Shown in pieces: positions 59,654-64,000 of a stretch of 64,000 nt of DNA. The notes beneath the pieces are model-generated. The model did no database searches. It saw only the letters and a program-made list of their open reading frames with translations, and was not told the origin of the DNA. Origin of the DNA: Coccinella septempunctata (taxonomy: Eukaryota > Arthropoda > Insecta > Coleoptera > Coccinellidae); the NCBI RefSeq assembly GCF_907165205.1, contig NC_058198.1, forward strand, positions 6,115,001 through 6,179,000, in the 5' to 3' direction. How positions within the stretch are numbered: the first letter of the stretch is position 1; each line of letters starts with the position of its first letter. The position numbers and the translations under genes were made by a program.

Positions 59654-62230
59654 TTAGTTTCTAATTAACATATATAATTGTCTCTTAAACTGACCTAAAC
59701 TAAGAAAAAACATATCAATTGAGGGTAAACTATTCAAGCTTCTGCAGATAGATGCTACCGGACTATGAAAATGGTGTTGAGTATTAGAGACAGTAATCCT
59801 AAAAGTTAAATTCGTTCTGGATGAAAAGCGAGGCGTATTAAAATTCAACAGAGACAGCAGATACATCGAATCGACTTGACCATTAACTAATTTGAAAGCA
59901 AAGATTGCACCTGAAATTTCTCTCCTCTTTCTCAAACTTGTGAAGTCAAATTCAACCAGAAGAGAGTTATAATCGTAATGACGAATAGGGTAAACGCTAT
60001 GCTTTTTGAAATATAAAAATTTCAAAAATTTTTTTTGGACGGATTCCAACGCTACAATATATTTTTCGTGGTTGGGATTCCACACCAACGCACAGTACTC
60101 AAGTTTTGTACGTATCAAACTGAAATAGACCGACTGAACAGCCAACATATTCGAAAATTCTTTGCAATTGCGTAAAACAAAACCCAAAGATCTATTAGCT
60201 TCACAGATAATCCCACCTATGTGGAGGTCGAATGTAAGCTTGCTGTCGAATAAAACACCTAAATCCTTACACTCGTTTACCCTTTTCAAAATATGGTTGC
60301 CAATATTATAATTGAATTCTTCGGTGGTTAGCTTTCTTGAGTAACTCATAACTTTACATTTACTGATATTTAGAGGCAATTCGTTCTCAGTACACCATTC
60401 ATATAAATGTCTAATATCTTCCTGCAACATATAAAAGTCTTGTATATCATGAATCACTCTGAAAATCTTGAGATCATCCGCAAACAAAAGCTTCCTCGAG
60501 TTAATCGCAGTGCAAACATCGTCTATAAATATAAGAAATAAGAGGGGCCCCAAATTTGAACCCTGAGGTACCCCTGACCGTGCAATAAAATAAAATGACT
60601 TTACTCCTTTTAATTCAACATATAATTTCCTATTATCGAGAAATGATTTTATCAACATTACAATATTCGGTGAAATACCAAAGCGACTTAACTTCTTCAA
60701 AAGCAATCTATGTGATACCCTGTCGAAAGCTCTACTAAAATCCGTATAGATTACATCGATTTGTTTCCGACCATCTAAACAATCTGACACATACTGTGTA
60801 AAGGTACAAAGATTTGTGACTGTGCTCCTCGAGCGCATGAAACCATGTTGAAGTTCAGACAATTTACCTGATACATGAGAATAAATCATGTCAAAAAGCA
60901 AAATCTCAAATAACTTGGAGAAAGCAGAGATAAGGGCAACAGGTCTGTAATTTTTAATATCAGCAGGTTTTCCTGACTTGAAAACCGGACAAATACGTGA
61001 CACTTTCCACATTTTAGGAAATTTGTTAGTCTTCAAAATTAAATTATAGATATACAACAAAGGTTCGATGAGTACACTTATTTGATTCTTTACTAGCTTA
61101 GTTGGAATATTGTCTGGACCACAGCTCATTTTACTTTTTAACGACATTGCTGCTTTCAATATTTGGTCTTCTGAAATTTTATTGATCTGAAAAGATTCAG
61201 TAAAGCTGAACGAGTCATCCAAAGCATCAAAGGATTCCATATTATATTCTGAATTATTATAAACACTCTTAAATTGATCTGCAAAAGCGTCAACAATGGA
61301 CTTTGGAGATGAAAATTTTTTGCTATCATCATACATTTCACCGGGAATACGAGTTTTATTTCGCTTGGAATTCAAAAAAGACCAAAATTCACGAGGATTC
61401 TTTATTAAGTTGTCTTCGGATTTTTTAATGAACTCGGAGTATGAAGTCTCTATTCCTTTTTTTACAACTCGTCTCATATTGCTGAAACGTTCATAATTAA
61501 GATGGCATTTATGTCTCTTATACATTCTATGGTAGTGATTTTTTAGCTTTATACTCTTTATGAGATCTCTTGTATACCAACTGGGGTACTTATGGGTGTT
61601 GCTATTGAAAAGGGGACAACATTGAGAAAGTATATACTGAACTCTATCATTGAATCTCTCGCATACATCATCAGAATCTGAAAGACTCTTCAAAAAATTC
61701 CAATCAGTGCCATTCATAAGTGTAACAAATTTCTGGTTATCAATTTTACTAAAATTATATTGTTTGATACTAGGCAAAACGATGTTTTTTTGTCTAAATT
61801 GCAAAGACAATCTCACGGTAATACATGGATGGTGTGTATCTATAGGCACCAAAGGTTCAGGGTCATTCAAAACATCACATTTCAGATATTCAGAAGTTAA
61901 AACTAAATCAAGTAATCTATTATTACAATTGGTAACAAAATTATTTTGGACCAAATTAGCGAAGTTAACAAATGATTGATACCTAAGAAGCAAACTTGAT
62001 GACTCATTCTTCTCATAATAACCCTGTAAAGCAGAAATATTGAAATCTCCCAAAATCATAACGGACTCAGGACTATTCAAATCCTCCAGAATTTCAAAAA
62101 TGTCATTATATACATTTATATTTGAATCTGGGGGAATATACAGTAATATTACATAAAATAAAAGCCCTGATGCAACAGAAATCTTCACATACACCATATC
62201 CACCGATTCCACCGAACACTCCAATTCACA
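59654..62230 (-). CDS. LINE polyprotein: endonuclease (partial) and reverse transcriptase
   Basis: This frame would encode the protein that nicks target DNA and copies element RNA into it. Numbering from the TTG codon at 62222-62224, the end of an APE-type endonuclease is visible: YIPP (29-32), GDFN (59-62), LDLVLT (105-110) and DTHHP (129-133). A linker leads to the reverse transcriptase at about 405-620, with NYRPVALISAFSKLFE (425-440), YTDFSRAFDRV (493-503, first catalytic Asp), SGVPQGSNLGPLLF (550-563) and FADD (581-584, catalytic Asp pair). The thumb and C-terminal region run to a TAA at 59654-59656. No RNase H is apparent. The true N-terminus, about 100 or more residues, is missing, and a TAG at 62231-62233 precedes the frame at the insertion edge. 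It belongs to the CR1/Jockey superfamily; the clade is not resolved. Confidence 0.92.
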   Translation of the reverse strand, partial: CELECSVESVDMVYVKISVASGLLFYVILLYIPPDSNINVYNDIFEILEDLNSPESVMILGDFNISALQGYYEKNESSSLLLRYQSFVNFANLVQNNFVTNCNNRLLDLVLTSEYLKCDVLNDPEPLVPIDTHHPCITVRLSLQFRQKNIVLPSIKQYNFSKIDNQKFVTLMNGTDWNFLKSLSDSDDVCERFNDRVQYILSQCCPLFNSNTHKYPSWYTRDLIKSIKLKNHYHRMYKRHKCHLNYERFSNMRRVVKKGIETSYSEFIKKSEDNLIKNPREFWSFLNSKRNKTRIPGEMYDDSKKFSSPKSIVDAFADQFKSVYNNSEYNMESFDALDDSFSFTESFQINKISEDQILKAAMSLKSKMSCGPDNIPTKLVKNQISVLIEPLLYIYNLILKTNKFPKMWKVSRICPVFKSGKPADIKNYRPVALISAFSKLFEILLFDMIYSHVSGKLSELQHGFMRSRSTVTNLCTFTQYVSDCLDGRKQIDVIYTDFSRAFDRVSHRLLLKKLSRFGISPNIVMLIKSFLDNRKLYVELKGVKSFYFIARSGVPQGSNLGPLLFLIFIDDVCTAINSRKLLFADDLKIFRVIHDIQDFYMLQEDIRHLYEWCTENELPLNISKCKVMSYSRKLTTEEFNYNIGNHILKRVNECKDLGVLFDSKLTFDLHIGGIICEANRSLGFVLRNCKEFSNMLAVQSVYFSLIRTKLEYCALVWNPNHEKYIVALESVQKKFLKFLYFKKHSVYPIRHYDYNSLLVEFDFTSLRKRREISGAIFAFKLVNGQVDSMYLLSLLNFNTPRFSSRTNLTFRITVSNTQHHFHSPVASICRSLNSLPSIDMFFLSLGQFKRQLYMLIRN

Positions 62231-62239
62231 CTACAATTT

Positions 62240-64000
62240 GCAGTAGCTTCGTCAAAAACTGGCCGATTCGAATGAAATTGGGTACATGGAGGGTTTTGGA
62301 TAAACTGAATCGTTTGGGGATATAAGAAACTTACTGATTCTCATCAGTAGCGGAGATAATAGAAGGTATTTCATGAAATTACTTCGAATTTTTGAGTAAG
62401 TGATCATTGAATCGATTTGGTTTATTAAAAAAGCAACAACAACTTCATCACGAGTCCTGAAAGCCCTGGGAAATTCACGAATGAACGAAGATGGAATGGC
62501 TCCATCACGAAACTAACGAAAAAGATTAAAACGCATTAACAACATGATTTCGAAACTGTCGAACAATTCTATAATTACAATTGGTTTATGTTATGATTGC
62601 GGCACATAATTCAGTTATATCGCTGTCCTAATTAGTCAGATTTACAAACAGGATATATCCCAAGTTTGTGAAGCCTACAGGGAATCGGAACATTAACCAA
62701 ATCGGGACATGCACACCCGCGCTGTCTTGACAATATCTTGATCAATACATCCAACCCTGTGGACCATTCAACCTGGCCTAGTCACCGTCCCAGAATATAT
62801 ATATGCTGTCCCAGAATTGACGGCGTTATCCTAACAACGATGTCGGCGACGAAAATGAACGATGAAATATTGTAATGTTCGATTCCCTGATGACCGAGGC
62901 AATAGGCGTTGGTTTTCGATTGATCCTATCGTTGTTTGATTGGGATTCGATCACAAAACTCAAAATATTACTAATAACAAGGAAAATCAGGAGATGAACT
63001 GAACAAAACATTACTTTTCTTTCGATAGAATTAATATTAACCTATCAAATATTGAATTCCAACTAGTTATTGATGCTACATAATTCACTGAATTGTTGTC
63101 GAAACTTAACGAGTAAGTTAGAAGTTTAACCAATTACGTAGATTCCTCTGGTAGGACCAGAGGTTTTCATACCACATCTATGACATATGATGAGAAACTT
63201 TCTGTCAGTTTGTTGTTGTTGTTGTTGTTGTTGTTCACCTATGACTCTGTGGTTTATCAGAAACGTCGCAAACCTCAGTAGAGGAATTCTATTCTCAAGC
63301 CTGCAAGAGTTTCAGAATCTTTCTCGTATTAATAGGAAAGGAAATATGTTCAAACCGAGGAAAAACGTCAAAAATAATGAATAGTTTCTAGATGGATTCG
63401 TTTCCTATGAATTCAAAAAGTAATCGATGAAAATCAGTAAATATTTGCTGTTTTATCGTGTAGCCCAATGACAAAATCTCATTTTATGTATCGAACTGAC
63501 CAGACATAATCAATGCGTTAAAATAAACTAAAATATCATCTCAATTACGGTTGATCTATTCAGTCAAAAATGTTTTCTTCCTACGAAATTCGAATTTCAT
63601 TAAATACAATTGCAGTATTGCCGCATTTTACACTAGCAATTAGGGAAAATCAAAATTTTCTACTCAAATAGACATGTTTGAGTGAACAGAAATAGAGAAA
63701 AACATATATTACAAAGCAAATATCAACATTGAATTTTTTAATATCCATTATTCAGTTATAACCAAAATGTAGTGCCGAAAAATGGATGATAAATAAATTA
63801 CAGGATTGCATTCAGCAGCCAAACGTAAGCCTTTTGTTTTTGAATGAACAATATCGAGAAAAACAACGTTGCAAAATGGATCATTGATTCTCTGTCGGGT
63901 CATTATTGAAGTAAATAAACCGTAACGATTCAATTCTTTAGGGATTAAAATAGTTGACTGCTCGAGAATTTACCGCAACAAACTCGGAAACAAGCCAACT
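62240..64000. other. No supported gene
   Basis: The first 100 bases or so probably continue the older element interrupted by the LINE. The remainder has only frames of 67 codons or fewer and one GTT microsatellite. Confidence 0.45.
63208..63235. repeat. (GTT)n microsatellite
   Basis: About nine GTT units. The poly-Cys run that one reading frame gives here is simply this repeat. Confidence 0.9.

Larger units (their letters stand above)
59461..62232 (-). mobile_element. 5'-truncated non-LTR retrotransposon (LINE)
   Basis: The element reads on the minus strand: a single long open frame, a short 3' UTR of about 165 bases, and a tetranucleotide tail of about seven AAAT units (59461-59489). ACAATTT occurs at 59454-59460 and 62233-62239 and may be the target-site duplication, although its ATTT part overlaps the tail repeat, so only three bases are independent. 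The 5' end falls inside the endonuclease domain, which is the usual 5' truncation. The uninterrupted frame suggests a recent insertion. Confidence 0.85.

Noticed and set aside
59456..62239. ACAATTT pair as a firm LINE target-site duplication
   Set aside because: Kept only as tentative, because four of the seven bases coincide with the ATTT tail repeat.
63208..63235. Poly-Cys peptide at the start of a 65-codon frame
   Set aside because: It is the GTT microsatellite read in one frame, not a cysteine-rich protein.

Overview
The window looks like a piece of an arthropod, most likely insect, nuclear genome. It is AT-rich, has no operon-like gene packing, and its recognisable coding sequence all comes from mobile elements typical of insects: a Ty3/gypsy LTR retrotransposon, Tc1-like and mariner transposons, and APE-type non-LTR retrotransposons. 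No host gene could be supported. No tRNA, rRNA, CRISPR array or bacterial-type gene was seen. A beetle is possible, but the sequence alone does not prove it.

Layout. Positions 2-868 hold the 3' end of a Ty3/gypsy pol gene (integrase), broken by one in-frame TAG. A long 3' region to about 3560 follows and looks like an unusually long LTR. It has a TATA box and start-site candidate near 2425-2455, a poly(A) signal at 3392, and three hairpins (2875-3130) with one identical 27-nt loop on three different but still pairing stems. The next 30 kb is mostly featureless AT-rich DNA. It contains an eroded Tc1-like fossil (about 9060-9700, minus), a 286-bp near-palindrome (15835-16120), a LINE RNase-H fragment (about 21230-21690, minus) and a fresher Tc1-like copy (28160-29250, plus). 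In that copy a frameshift interrupts the gene and the catalytic glutamate codon has become a stop.

Positions 34083-40590 are a large tandem-repeat block. A 494-bp satellite is repeated almost 12 times with exact spacing, includes a duplicated four-unit higher-order repeat, and appears to sit inside one unit of an unrelated 174-bp repeat found on both sides.

Downstream are another LINE RNase-H/zinc-knuckle fragment (41818-42170), two related mariner copies in the same orientation (43072-44306 and 47106-48365, both broken in different ways), a 1.45-kb foldback element with about 518-bp inverted arms (52905-54352), a third LINE RNase-H scrap (about 57310-57480), and a 5'-truncated LINE with an intact open frame of about 856 codons (59461-62232, minus). 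That LINE is inserted into an older element with a TACAGGGTG-type end.

The parts do not form one pathway; they are successive layers of mobile and satellite DNA. The most interesting signals are the covarying hairpin triplet in the LTR, the nested higher-order satellite, and the long foldback.
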